From: Pseudomonadota bacterium
Lineage (GTDB): Bacteria; Pseudomonadota; Gammaproteobacteria; Burkholderiales; Burkholderiaceae_F
Length of the DNA stretch: 64,000 nucleotides
NCBI GenBank assembly: GCA_023443095.1
Contig: JAEZVV010000165.1
Location: 15,738-79,737, forward strand
Direction: 5' to 3'
A program made the translations under genes and the position numbers. This document shows positions 53,683-63,336 of the stretch, in pieces. The notes beneath the pieces were generated by a model. The model was not told the DNA's origin. It did no database searches and worked only from the letters and a program-made list of their open reading frames with translations. Numbering within the stretch: position 1 is the first letter of the stretch; each line of letters starts with the position of its first letter.

Positions 53683-55719
53683 TTACTGCTCCAGAAGTTG
53701 CCGCAGCCTGGCTTCGTCGAGCACGGCAATACCGAGCGCATGCGCGCGCTCGAGTTTGCTGCCGGCCGCCTCGCCCGCCACGACGTAATCGGTTTTCTTC
53801 GACACCGAACCCACCACCTTGCCGCCGGCCGCTTCGATCAATGCCGCCGCCGCTTCGCGGGTGAGCGTGGGCAAGGTGCCGGTCAATACGAAAGTCTTGC
53901 CTGCCAGCGGGCCGCTCGCCGCGGCCCTGACCTCGCCGTCGGGCCAGACCACACCCGCCGCCTGCAGGGCGGCGATCACCTCGCGGTTGTGAGGCTCGGC
54001 GAAGAAGCGCTCGACCGAGGCCGCCACCACCGGCCCGACGTCGCGCACCGCGAGCAGGGCCGGTTCGTCCGCGGCCATCAAGGCTTCCAGGGTGCCGAAA
54101 TGGCGTGCTAGGTCGCGCGCGGTGGCTTCACCCACGTGGCGGATGCCCAGCGCATACACGAAGCGTCCGAGGCTGGTCTGGCGCGCTCGTTCGAGTGCGG
54201 CAAGAAGGTTGAGGGCGGACTTCTCGCCCATGCGATCGAGCCCGACGAGCTGGCTGAGTTCGAGCCGGAACAGGTCGGCCGGGGTGTGGACGAGCCCGGC
54301 CGCCACCAGCTGGTCGACCAGCTTGTCGCCCAGACCTTCGATGTCCATCGCCCGGCGCCCGGCGAAATGCAGCAGAGCCTGCTTGCGCTGGGCCGAGCAG
54401 AAGAGGCCGCCGGTGCAGCGGGTGTCCTTTTCGGCCTCGTCGCGCATCGTCGCCGAACCGCACACCGGACAGACGGCCGGCATCACGAAGGCGCGGGCGT
54501 CGGCCGGGCGGCGCTCGGCCAGCACGCCGACGATCTCGGGGATCACGTCGCCGGCGCGGCGCACGGTGACGGTGTCGCCGATCCTCAGCCCAAGCTGGGC
54601 GATGAAGTCCTCGTTGTGCAGGGTGGCGTTGCTCACCGTCACCCCGCCGACGAAGACCGGAGCCAGGCGCGCCACCGGAGTGAGCTTGCCGGTGCGGCCA
54701 ACCTGGACGTCGATGCCCTGGACCGTGGTGAGCGCCTCTTGCGCCGGGTATTTATGCGCCACCGCCCAGCGCGGCTCGCGCGAGACGAAGCCCAGCTCAC
54801 CTTGCAGCGCCAGCGAATCGACCTTGTAGACCACGCCGTCGATGTCGAAGGGCAGCTTGTCGCGCAGGGCGGCGATGCGGGCATGGAAGGCGGCGAGTTC
54901 GGTCGGGCCGTGCGCCACCGTGCGCTCGGAGGCGACCGGAATGCCCAGCGCCGCCAGCGCATCGAGCAGACCGCTATGGGTGGTCGCCAGCGGCGCACCG
55001 CTCACCTCGCCCAGCCCATAGGCGTAGAAGGAGAGCGGCCGCTGCGCGGTGATGCGAGAGTCGAGCTGGCGCAAAAAGCCGGCCGCGGCATTGCGTGGAT
55101 TGACGAAGACTTTATCGCCCGCCGCGCGCTGGCGCTCGTTCAAGGCGTCGAAGTCGGCGCGCCGCATGAACACCTCGCCTCGCACCTCGAGCACGGCCGG
55201 CGCCCTGCCTTGCAGGCGCAGCGGAATGCTGCGGATGGTCCGCACGTTCGGCGTCACGTCTTCGCCGACCTCGCCGTCGCCGCGGGTGGCGGCCTGGACC
55301 AGCTCGCCGTTCTCGTAACGCAGATTGACCGCCAGGCCGTCGAACTTGAGCTCGGCGGCGTAGGCGATCTCTGCCCCCTCGGCCAGGCCCAGCTCGCGCC
55401 GCACCCGGGCGTCGAAAGCGGTGGCGCCGGCAGCGCTGGCGTCGGTTTCGGTGTGGATAGACAACATCGGCACCACGTGCCGCACCTTGGGCAGGTCGGC
55501 GCGCGGCGCGCCGCCGACGCGCTGGGTCGGCGAGGACGGGCTCGCGAGTTCGGGATGGGCCGCTTCGAGCGTCTGCAGCTCGAGGAACAGGCGGTCGTAC
55601 TCCGCGTCGGGGACGGTTGGCGCGTCAAGCACGTAATACGCGTGGTTGTGGCGCTCGATCTCGCGGCGCAAGGCCTCGATCCGGCTGGCGGGAGAAGAGG
55701 AAAACAGGTCAGAAGTCAT
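53683..55719 (-). CDS. ligA: NAD-dependent DNA ligase
   Basis: A 678-residue ligase. It has an Ia domain at the N-terminus (HNHAYYVLDAPTVPDAEYDR), the adenylated lysine in AAELKFDGLAVNLRYE, an OB-fold, a four-cysteine zinc finger (CPVCGS ... CTGGLFC), helix-hairpin-helix repeats and a BRCT domain from about 600 (LAGKTFVLTGTLPTLTREAA). The start is set at ATG 55719 by homology, although the frame is open to 55983. The order smc-zipA-ligA is typical of beta/gammaproteobacteria. Confidence 0.96.
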   Translation of the reverse strand: MTSDLFSSSPASRIEALRREIERHNHAYYVLDAPTVPDAEYDRLFLELQTLEAAHPELASPSSPTQRVGGAPRADLPKVRHVVPMLSIHTETDASAAGATAFDARVRRELGLAEGAEIAYAAELKFDGLAVNLRYENGELVQAATRGDGEVGEDVTPNVRTIRSIPLRLQGRAPAVLEVRGEVFMRRADFDALNERQRAAGDKVFVNPRNAAAGFLRQLDSRITAQRPLSFYAYGLGEVSGAPLATTHSGLLDALAALGIPVASERTVAHGPTELAAFHARIAALRDKLPFDIDGVVYKVDSLALQGELGFVSREPRWAVAHKYPAQEALTTVQGIDVQVGRTGKLTPVARLAPVFVGGVTVSNATLHNEDFIAQLGLRIGDTVTVRRAGDVIPEIVGVLAERRPADARAFVMPAVCPVCGSATMRDEAEKDTRCTGGLFCSAQRKQALLHFAGRRAMDIEGLGDKLVDQLVAAGLVHTPADLFRLELSQLVGLDRMGEKSALNLLAALERARQTSLGRFVYALGIRHVGEATARDLARHFGTLEALMAADEPALLAVRDVGPVVAASVERFFAEPHNREVIAALQAAGVVWPDGEVRAAASGPLAGKTFVLTGTLPTLTREAAAALIEAAGGKVVGSVSKKTDYVVAGEAAGSKLERAHALGIAVLDEARLRQLLEQ

Positions 55720-56000
55720 GGCATGGGCGCCGCCCTTGGCAGCGAGTCGAGCAGGGACGACAGCGGGTGTCGCCCCCGTCCGGGGTGTATCCCCAACGGG
55801 GCCGGCGTCGAACTGCGCACAGGCCGATGTCGCCAACGCGGCAAACCAGAACCCGGCACGGCGATGGACGACCACGATCCGGTCCCTCCTTCCGCTGCGG
55901 CAGACCCCAGTGTGCCTGCTCCCGCAGGCGCTGCGAAGAACGCCACGGCCGACCCGTGGGCCGGCCCGGTCCGGGCTCGACACTCACCAAAGCGCCCGGC
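55720..56000. other. 281-bp gap between zipA-like and ligA genes
   Basis: All minus-strand frames and some plus-strand frames are open here because of high GC, but none gives a recognisable protein. The frame in phase with ligA contains WFAALATSACAQFD, which loosely resembles a lipoprotein signal. I see no terminator or convincing promoter. Confidence 0.4.
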
Positions 56001-57059
56001 TCAGCGCGCCTCGGCGGCGATGTAGAGCCGGCGGGCGCGTTGGCCGCCGGGCTCGATGCCGGCGTCGTGCATCTGCTGGTACAGCACCGACAGCTGCTGG
56101 TTGATCGCCACCGCCGCGCCGCTGGCGATCGGCCGCCCCTTGTCGTCGACGATCAGGGCGCCGAGCCGGGCCGCCAGGTCGTTGGCGGTGGCAAACAGCG
56201 CCTCGAGCGGCTGCGAAGCGAGCGGCGCGATCGGCACGTCGAGCGTGAGGCGCGCGGATTCGGCCAGTGGCACTTCGGCCACCAGCAGGAGCGGCCGGCG
56301 TTCGGCGTCGCCCCGCTCCCAGCGCCCCTCGCCGGTGGCGACGAAACCCACCGCGGTTGCGGCGGCCTTGAGCGCGTCGATGGAAAACGGCGCGCCGGCC
56401 GATTTCAGCGTGAGCGAAAGCTGGACGTCGAACTCGGCGACCAGGGCGTCGAGCGAGCGGGCCTGCTCGAGCAGCTGCGGCATGTCGGGCGGATCGAAGT
56501 CGGCCTCGAGTTCGAGCGCGATCTGCTGCACGGTGGCGAGAAAGCGGGAGGCGTCGATCTCGGTCAGGGCGCCGCGGCGGTCGGCCATCTGCAGAGCGAC
56601 CAGCATCTCGGAGTAGAAACCGAAGCGGTCGGGCGCGCTCCACTGCTGGGTGCGGGCGTCCCACACCGCGAGGTGCGCCGGCAAGGGCAGCTGCAGCCGC
56701 GCCAGCTGGGCGGCGGCGGCCAGCGCCGCCACGCCGTCGACCGCGTGCGAGCAGCGCAGCTCGAAGGCGAAATCGAGCAAGGGGTCCTCGCTCCAGGTGC
56801 CGGCCTGGACCGGGGAGGCTGGAGCCGCCTCTCCCGCCATGGCCGGCATCGCCCCCAGGCTGGGTTCGACCCGCGTTTCGGTCCCGGCGGGGTCGTCGGC
56901 CGAGACCGGCGCACCCTCGCCCATCAGCGGGTCGCCCACGCCAGCGTGCAGGTCTTCCATCCGGGCGCGGGCGCGCCGCTCGTCCCATTTGCCCCAGGCA
57001 AAGATCCCGACCAGCACCACCAGGGCAAGGCCGGCTAGCGCTATCTGGAGTTGGCTCAT
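56001..57059 (-). CDS. zipA: ZipA-like cell division protein
   Basis: A 352-residue protein with one N-terminal membrane helix (LQIALAGLALVVLVGIFAWG), a short basic stretch (KWDERRARARMEDL), a Pro/Ala-rich linker and a C-terminal domain (about 200-335) resembling the FtsZ-binding domain of ZipA. It follows smc and precedes ligA, exactly where zipA is found. Sequence similarity is modest, so the name relies on topology and position as much as on residues. Confidence 0.8.
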   Translation of the reverse strand: MSQLQIALAGLALVVLVGIFAWGKWDERRARARMEDLHAGVGDPLMGEGAPVSADDPAGTETRVEPSLGAMPAMAGEAAPASPVQAGTWSEDPLLDFAFELRCSHAVDGVAALAAAAQLARLQLPLPAHLAVWDARTQQWSAPDRFGFYSEMLVALQMADRRGALTEIDASRFLATVQQIALELEADFDPPDMPQLLEQARSLDALVAEFDVQLSLTLKSAGAPFSIDALKAAATAVGFVATGEGRWERGDAERRPLLLVAEVPLAESARLTLDVPIAPLASQPLEALFATANDLAARLGALIVDDKGRPIASGAAVAINQQLSVLYQQMHDAGIEPGGQRARRLYIAAEAR

Positions 57060-57113
57060 GAGTTCGGTCCGTCAGCTTGCAGTGAGTCCGGTGGGCATGG
57101 TCGCGGCATTCGA

Positions 57114-60100
57114 TCAGCTCGCTTCGGCCACCAGGCGCGTCGCCGCGGCGATGTCGACCGCCACGATGCGCGAGACGCCCTGCTCCTGCATCGTCACGCC
57201 CACCAGCTGCTGCGCGATTTCCATCGCGATTTTGTTGTGGGTGATGAAGAGGAACTGGGTCGAGTCCGACATCGATTCCACCAGCTTGGAGAAACGTTCG
57301 GTGTTGGCGTCGTCTAGCGGTGCGTCGACCTCGTCGAGCAGGCAGAACGGCGCCGGGTTGAGCTTGAACATCGCAAACACGAGCGCGGTCGCGGTCAGCG
57401 CCTTTTCTCCGCCCGACAGCAGGTGGATCGTGCTGTTGCGCTTGCCCGGGGGCTGCGCCATCACCTGCACGCCGGCATCGAGGATCTCGTCGCCGGTCAT
57501 GATCAGCTTGGCTTCGCCGCCGCCAAACAGCTTGGGGAACATCTCGCCGAACTGGGTGTTGACCTGGTCGAAGGTGTTCTGCAGCAGCTCGCGGGTCTCG
57601 CGGTCGATCTTGCGGATCGCGTCTTCCAGGGTCTCGATCGCCGCCTTGAGATCGTTCGATTGCGACTCGAGAAAGCCCTTGCGTTCCAGGGCCGTCTTGA
57701 GCTCTTCAAGAGCGGCCAGGTTGACCGCGCCGAGCGCGGCGATTTCGTTGCCCAGGCGGGTGATCTCGCCTTGCAGGCTGGCCGCGCGCGGGCTCTCGGC
57801 CTCGAAGCGGGCCGCAAGCTGCAGCTCGTCGGCCTGAACCTCGGCCAGCTGCTGGGCGAACTGCTCGACCGTCAGGCGCGCCGCCTGCTGCTTTAGCTGC
57901 AGCTCGGTGATGCGGTCGCGGCGCGGCTGCTGCTCGCGTTCGAGCACGATCCGCTTTTCGTCGATCGTGCGCAGCTGGTGGGCCAGATCGTCCATCTTGG
58001 CGCGAGTCTCGCGCAGGCCGTCTTCGGCCGCGGCGCGCTTGGCGAGCAGGTCGTCGAGGCCGGCGCGGGCCGCCGAATCGTCGAGGCGGGCGAGTTCTTC
58101 GGCCGCAGCATTGACGTCAAGTTCGAGCCGTTCGGCCTCGCTCGCCGCCACTTCGGCCGCGTGCCGCACGTCGCGCTCGCGGTCGCGGTTGGCCGCCAGG
58201 CTGAACTCGATCTGCTGGCGCTGCGACTGCAGGTTGCGGCTTTCCTCGCGGGCGGCGCGCAGGCGGGCGTCGGCTTCCTCGTAGGCCAACTGCGCATCTT
58301 CGGCACGCTGCTGCGCGCCGGCGAGCTCTTCGTCGAGCGCCTGGAAACGCGCCTCGGCCTCTTCGCGGCTGGCGCGCAGCTCCTCGTCGTGGGCGTCGAT
58401 CTCGGCCAGTTCGTCGTCGATCTGGCCGCTGCGGTGCTTCACCCGCTCGATCAGCTCGGACAGGCGCACTGCCTCGAGCTGGACTCCGTGCATCTGGCTG
58501 CGGGTGCGCTCCAGTTCGCGCCTATGCTGGGCCAGCGCCTCCTGCGCATGGCGCAGCGAACTCTCCGCGCGCGCGGCGGTGGCGGTGCATTCGTCGACGA
58601 TCAGGCGCTGGGCGCGGATCTCGCGGTCGAGGTTCTCGATTTCCTGGCGCCGCGCCAGCATGCCCGACTTCTCGTCGTCGGGCGCGTGGAACCGCACGCC
58701 GTGGCGGCTCACCAGATGGCCGGCCTTGACGATGAAACTCGCCCCCGGGGGCAGCCGGTCGCGGGCGGCCAGGGCCGAAGGCAGATCGTCAGCGACGTAG
58801 ACACCGGCGAGCCAGTCGCCGATCACGGCGGCGAGCGCCGCATCATGGCCGCGGGCCATCGTCGACAGGGGCGAGAAGCCGGCCAGGGACGGCGTCTCCC
58901 GTGGCACCGCCCCCGTGGCGCTGTAGAAGGCGACCCGCGCCGGCGGCGCGTTGCCGGCCAGGCCCGCCACCATGTCGAGACGGCCGACTTCGAGCGCTTC
59001 GATCCGCTCGCGCAGCACGGTTTCGACCGCGGTCTCCCAGCCCGGTTCGACCGCCAGCTTCTTGAAGAGGCGCGGCAGGCCTTCGAGGCCCTGCTCCCGC
59101 AGCCAGGGGTCGAGTTTGCCGTTGGCTTCGACGTTGGCCTGCAGTTGGCGCAGCGCGGCCAGGCGCGCTTCGATGCGGGTAAGCGTATTGGCCTCGCGGG
59201 TGCGGGCGTCGAGCGCGGCCTGGCGTTCATCCGAAAGGCGGGCGACGTCCTCTTCGGCCGCGATCTGGCCCTCGGTGTGGATCGCAAGGTCTTCCTCGAA
59301 GCGGGCCAGTTCTTCCTGCAGGAAGGCGTGGCGCGCCTCGTCGGGCGCGCCCATCTGGCTTTTTTCCTGCGCCAGGCGTTCGCGCCGCTGCACCAGGCCG
59401 GCGATCTGGCGCTCGAGCGCGCGGCTTTCGGCCGCCACCGATTCGATCGAATTTTCCGCCGCCACCGCGCTCGAACGCGCCTGGGTCATGGCGTCGCGGG
59501 CGTCGGAATACGCCAGTTCGAACTCGGGCAGCATCGCCTCGTGGTCGACCGCCTTGGCCTGCGCTTCGCCCAGCCGGACGGTGGCGTCTTCGATCGCCGC
59601 CGCCAGGCTTTCGGCGCGGGCAATCAGTTCGCCGCGTTCGTTCAAGCGCCGTTCGCGGGTGTTGCGCAGGGTCTCGACCTGGGCCGCCAGCCGGGTGCGA
59701 CCGTCGACGATCATCCGGATCTCGCTCTCGAGGCGGCCGATCTCGGCGTTGACCTGGTAGAGCTTGCCCTGAGCCTCGTGCACCGCATCCGAACTTTCGA
59801 AGTGGGCGGCGCGGATCTCTTCGAGCGCGCGTTCGGCAGCGCGCAGCTCGGCCACGTGTGCTTCGAGCTGGACGCTGCTGGCGTCGATCTCGCGTCCGAT
59901 TTTCTCGCCTTCGACCTCGGCGTCGCGGCGGCGGGCAAACCACAGCAGATGCTGCTGCTGGTCGTGACGCGCGACCAGGTCCTGGTAGCGGGTGGCGACC
60001 TCGGCCTGCTGGCCGAGCTTGGCGGTCTGGGTCTCGAGCTCGCGCAGGATGTCCTCGACCCGGGTCAGGTTGTCGCGGGTGTCGCCCAGCCGGTTTTCGG

Positions 60101-60638
60101 TTTCGCGGCGGCGCTCCTTGTATTTCGAGACGCCGGCGGCTTCCTCGAGGAAGATGCGCAGGTCTTCGGGGCGCGCCTCGACGATGCGCGAGATCATGCC
60201 CTGGCCGATGATGGCGTAGGCGCGCGGCCCCAAGCCGGTGCCGAGGAAGATGTCCTGGACGTCGCGGCGGCGGACCTGCTGGTTGTTGAGGTAATAGCTG
60301 CTCGCGCCGTCGCGCGTGAGTACGCGCTTGACCGAGACTTCGGCGTACTGCCCCCAGGCGCCGCTGATACGGCCATCGGTGTTTTCGAACACCAGTTCGA
60401 CGCTGGCGCGGCCGGCGGGTTTGCGATGGATCGAGCCGTTGAAGATGACGTCGGCCATCGACTCGCCGCGCAGCTCGCTCGCCTTGGACTCGCCCAGCAC
60501 CCAACGCACGGCGTCGATCACGTTCGACTTGCCGCAACCGTTGGGGCCGACGACGCCGACGAGGCGGCCCGGCACGTCGATCTGGGTCGGATCGACAAAG
60601 GACTTGAACCCAGCAAGCTTGATCTGCCGAAGGCGCAC
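57114..60638 (-). CDS. smc: Chromosome partition protein SMC
   Basis: A 1174-residue condensin ATPase. Walker A VGPNGCGKSNVIDAVRWVLG at the N-terminus; two long coiled coils around a hinge (about 515-660); C-terminal signature LLSGGEKALTATALVFAMF and Walker B PFCLLDEVDAPLDDANTERF. The start is GTG 60638 (giving MRLRQIKLAGFKSFVDPTQI); another GTG at 60674 would add 12 atypical residues. Divergent from queF. Confidence 0.96.
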   Translation of the reverse strand: MRLRQIKLAGFKSFVDPTQIDVPGRLVGVVGPNGCGKSNVIDAVRWVLGESKASELRGESMADVIFNGSIHRKPAGRASVELVFENTDGRISGAWGQYAEVSVKRVLTRDGASSYYLNNQQVRRRDVQDIFLGTGLGPRAYAIIGQGMISRIVEARPEDLRIFLEEAAGVSKYKERRRETENRLGDTRDNLTRVEDILRELETQTAKLGQQAEVATRYQDLVARHDQQQHLLWFARRRDAEVEGEKIGREIDASSVQLEAHVAELRAAERALEEIRAAHFESSDAVHEAQGKLYQVNAEIGRLESEIRMIVDGRTRLAAQVETLRNTRERRLNERGELIARAESLAAAIEDATVRLGEAQAKAVDHEAMLPEFELAYSDARDAMTQARSSAVAAENSIESVAAESRALERQIAGLVQRRERLAQEKSQMGAPDEARHAFLQEELARFEEDLAIHTEGQIAAEEDVARLSDERQAALDARTREANTLTRIEARLAALRQLQANVEANGKLDPWLREQGLEGLPRLFKKLAVEPGWETAVETVLRERIEALEVGRLDMVAGLAGNAPPARVAFYSATGAVPRETPSLAGFSPLSTMARGHDAALAAVIGDWLAGVYVADDLPSALAARDRLPPGASFIVKAGHLVSRHGVRFHAPDDEKSGMLARRQEIENLDREIRAQRLIVDECTATAARAESSLRHAQEALAQHRRELERTRSQMHGVQLEAVRLSELIERVKHRSGQIDDELAEIDAHDEELRASREEAEARFQALDEELAGAQQRAEDAQLAYEEADARLRAAREESRNLQSQRQQIEFSLAANRDRERDVRHAAEVAASEAERLELDVNAAAEELARLDDSAARAGLDDLLAKRAAAEDGLRETRAKMDDLAHQLRTIDEKRIVLEREQQPRRDRITELQLKQQAARLTVEQFAQQLAEVQADELQLAARFEAESPRAASLQGEITRLGNEIAALGAVNLAALEELKTALERKGFLESQSNDLKAAIETLEDAIRKIDRETRELLQNTFDQVNTQFGEMFPKLFGGGEAKLIMTGDEILDAGVQVMAQPPGKRNSTIHLLSGGEKALTATALVFAMFKLNPAPFCLLDEVDAPLDDANTERFSKLVESMSDSTQFLFITHNKIAMEIAQQLVGVTMQEQGVSRIVAVDIAAATRLVAEAS

Positions 60639-60718
60639 TTGGGATTTATCTGGGAAGCACCGGCGGTCTGCCACGCGGCAAGACGCCGCGCGAGGCCGGA
60701 GGGTTTAGAGACGCTTCG

Positions 60719-60724
60719 TATAAT
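60719..60724 (+). promoter_or_regulatory. Candidate -10 element before queF
   Basis: TATAAT at 60719-60724 lies 45-50 bp upstream of the queF ATG. No acceptable -35 is seen at normal spacing, so this is a weak call. No preQ1-type riboswitch fold is evident in the short leader. Confidence 0.35.
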
Positions 60725-60768
60725 ACCGGCTCACTTTGCTTCAAGCGGCGCGTCGCCGCTTTAATGCC

Positions 60769-61215
60769 ATGGCCACGCGCTCTACCCAGCCCAAGAAGTC
60801 CACGACACCCAGCAAGACCCTCGAGACCTTCCCTAACCCGGCTCCGGCCCGCGACTACCTGGTCCATATCGAGGTGCCCGAGTTCACCTGCCTGTGCCCC
60901 ATGACTGGGCAGCCCGACTTCGCCACCCTCATCCTCGACTACGTTCCGGACAAAAAAAACGTCGAGCTGAAGGCGCTCAAGCTCTACATGTGGTCCTACC
61001 GCAACGAAGGAGCGTTCCACGAAGCCGTGACCAACCGCATTCTCGATGACCTGGTCAAAGCCTTGTCGCCGCGTTTCCTGCGCATCACCGCCAAGTGGTG
61101 GGTGCGCGGCGGGATTTACACCAACGTCGTCGCCGAACACCGTAAGCGCGGCTGGAAACCCGCGCCGACGATCGACCTGCCCAGCTTCGAGGCCGGCCAG
61201 CCGATGCGCGGATAA
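60769..61215 (+). CDS. queF: NADPH-dependent 7-cyano-7-deazaguanine reductase QueF
   Basis: A 148-residue unimodular (YkvM-type) QueF that reduces preQ0 to preQ1 in queuosine synthesis. The nucleophile cysteine is in PEFTCLCPMTGQPDFA, and the NADPH motif is ELKALKLYMWSYRNEGAFHE. The start at ATG 60769 is chosen over an in-frame upstream start by family length. No other que gene is in the window. dapC follows after 13 bp. Confidence 0.95.
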   Translation: MATRSTQPKKSTTPSKTLETFPNPAPARDYLVHIEVPEFTCLCPMTGQPDFATLILDYVPDKKNVELKALKLYMWSYRNEGAFHEAVTNRILDDLVKALSPRFLRITAKWWVRGGIYTNVVAEHRKRGWKPAPTIDLPSFEAGQPMRG

Positions 61216-61228
61216 GGCGTCTCGGCGT

Positions 61229-62413
61229 ATGAACCCCGACCTCCAGCGTCTCCAGCCCTACCCTTTCGAGCGGCTGCGCAAGCTGTTCGAAGGCTTAACA
61301 CTTCCGGCCGGTCTCAAGCCGATCAATCTGTCGATCGGCGAGCCCAAACACGCGACCCCGGGCTTCATCGTCGAGGCGCTCCAGAGCGCGATGCCCCTGC
61401 TCGCCAACTACCCGGCCACCGCTGGCGACCCGCGCCTGCGGGAAGCGATTGCCGGCTGGCTGACGCGGCGTTACGGCTTGAAGGCGATCGACCCGGCCAC
61501 CCAGGTGCTGCCGGTCACCGGCTCGCGCGAAGCGCTGTTCGCTTTTGCCCAGGCCGTGGTCGACCGCAGCCGCCCGGCGCGGGCGGTGAGCCCCAATCCC
61601 TTCTACCAGATCTACGAAGGCGCAGCCCTGCTCGCCGGCGCCCAGCCGGTGTTCCTGCCAACCACCGAAGCCAACGGCTTTGCCATGGACTTCGGTCGCC
61701 TTTCCGCGGCGGCGCTGGACCAGGTCCAGCTGGTGTACGTGTGTTCGCCGGGCAACCCGACCGGGCGCGTGATGACGCTGTCCGAGTGGAAGACTCTGTT
61801 CGAGCTGGCCGACCGCCACGATTTCGTGATTGCCGCCGACGAGTGTTATTCCGAGATCTATTTCGACGAAGCCCACCCGCCGCTCGGCGCTCTCGATGCC
61901 GCACAGCAACTGGGCCGCGATCACTACGACAAGCTGGTGGTGTTCTCCAGCCTGTCGAAGCGCTCGAACGTGCCCGGGCTGCGTTCGGGCTTCGTCGCCG
62001 GCGACGCCCGCATCCTCAAGCAGTTCCTGCTGTTTCGCACCTACCACGGCTGCGCCATGGGCGGCCCGGTACAGATGGCGAGCCTGGCGGCCTGGAACGA
62101 CGAGGCCCACGTGGTCGAGAACCGCCGCCTCTACGCCGAGAAGTTCCGCACCGCCCAGCCCGTGATCGCCCGCGCGCTCGAGGCGCCCATGCCCGACGCC
62201 GCCTTCTACCTGTGGGCCAAGTCGCCGATCGCCGACACCGATTACGCGCGCCGGCTCTACGCCGAATGTGCGGTCACCGTCCTGCCCGGCTCCTTCCTCG
62301 CCCGCGATGCCGACGGCCACAACCCCGGCCGCAACCGGATCCGCATCGCCCTGGTCGCGAGCCCCGCCGAGGTGGCCGAAGCCGCCCAGCGCATTGCCAA
62401 TTTCAAACCCTGA
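61229..62413 (+). CDS. dapC: N-succinyldiaminopimelate aminotransferase DapC
   Basis: A 394-residue fold-type I PLP aminotransferase. INLSIGEPKHATPGFIVEAL binds substrate carboxylate, VYVCSPGNPTGRVM and IAADECYSEIYF are the PLP pocket, and the Schiff-base lysine lies in VFSSLSKRSNVPGLRSGF. Placement directly before dapD supports succinyl-diaminopimelate aminotransferase in the lysine/murein pathway. The start at ATG 61229 begins MNPDLQRLQPYPFERLRKLF. Confidence 0.93.
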   Translation: MNPDLQRLQPYPFERLRKLFEGLTLPAGLKPINLSIGEPKHATPGFIVEALQSAMPLLANYPATAGDPRLREAIAGWLTRRYGLKAIDPATQVLPVTGSREALFAFAQAVVDRSRPARAVSPNPFYQIYEGAALLAGAQPVFLPTTEANGFAMDFGRLSAAALDQVQLVYVCSPGNPTGRVMTLSEWKTLFELADRHDFVIAADECYSEIYFDEAHPPLGALDAAQQLGRDHYDKLVVFSSLSKRSNVPGLRSGFVAGDARILKQFLLFRTYHGCAMGGPVQMASLAAWNDEAHVVENRRLYAEKFRTAQPVIARALEAPMPDAAFYLWAKSPIADTDYARRLYAECAVTVLPGSFLARDADGHNPGRNRIRIALVASPAEVAEAAQRIANFKP

Positions 62414-62432
62414 TCCCCGAGACCGACCGACC

Positions 62433-63248
<816 letters not shown>

Positions 63249-63253
63249 ATCCC

Positions 63254-63283
63254 GGACCGGCGCGATGCCCGTCGCGCCGGTCC
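63254..63283 (+). terminator. Strong GC hairpin after dapD, no T tract
   Basis: GGACCGGCGCGA (63254-63265) and TCGCGCCGGTCC (63272-63283) pair perfectly over 12 bp around a 6-base loop, 5 bp after the dapD stop. The following bases (CGCTTACAG) lack a T run, so it may protect the mRNA end or terminate poorly. Confidence 0.55.
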
Positions 63284-63336
63284 CGCTTACAGTGGCGCTG
63301 TCGCGGGCCGCGGGCCCGCTTTGCCGGAACCTCGTC

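Noticed and set aside
55720..55983. N-terminal extension of LigA containing a lipobox-like LATSAC segment
   Set aside because: DNA ligase is cytoplasmic and the family N-terminus begins at MTSDLFSSS; no proper signal start codon or ribosome binding site supports the extension.
57978..60764. Plus-strand open frame of 928 codons opposite smc
   Set aside because: Same shadow effect; smc has all its ATPase motifs in the minus-strand frame.
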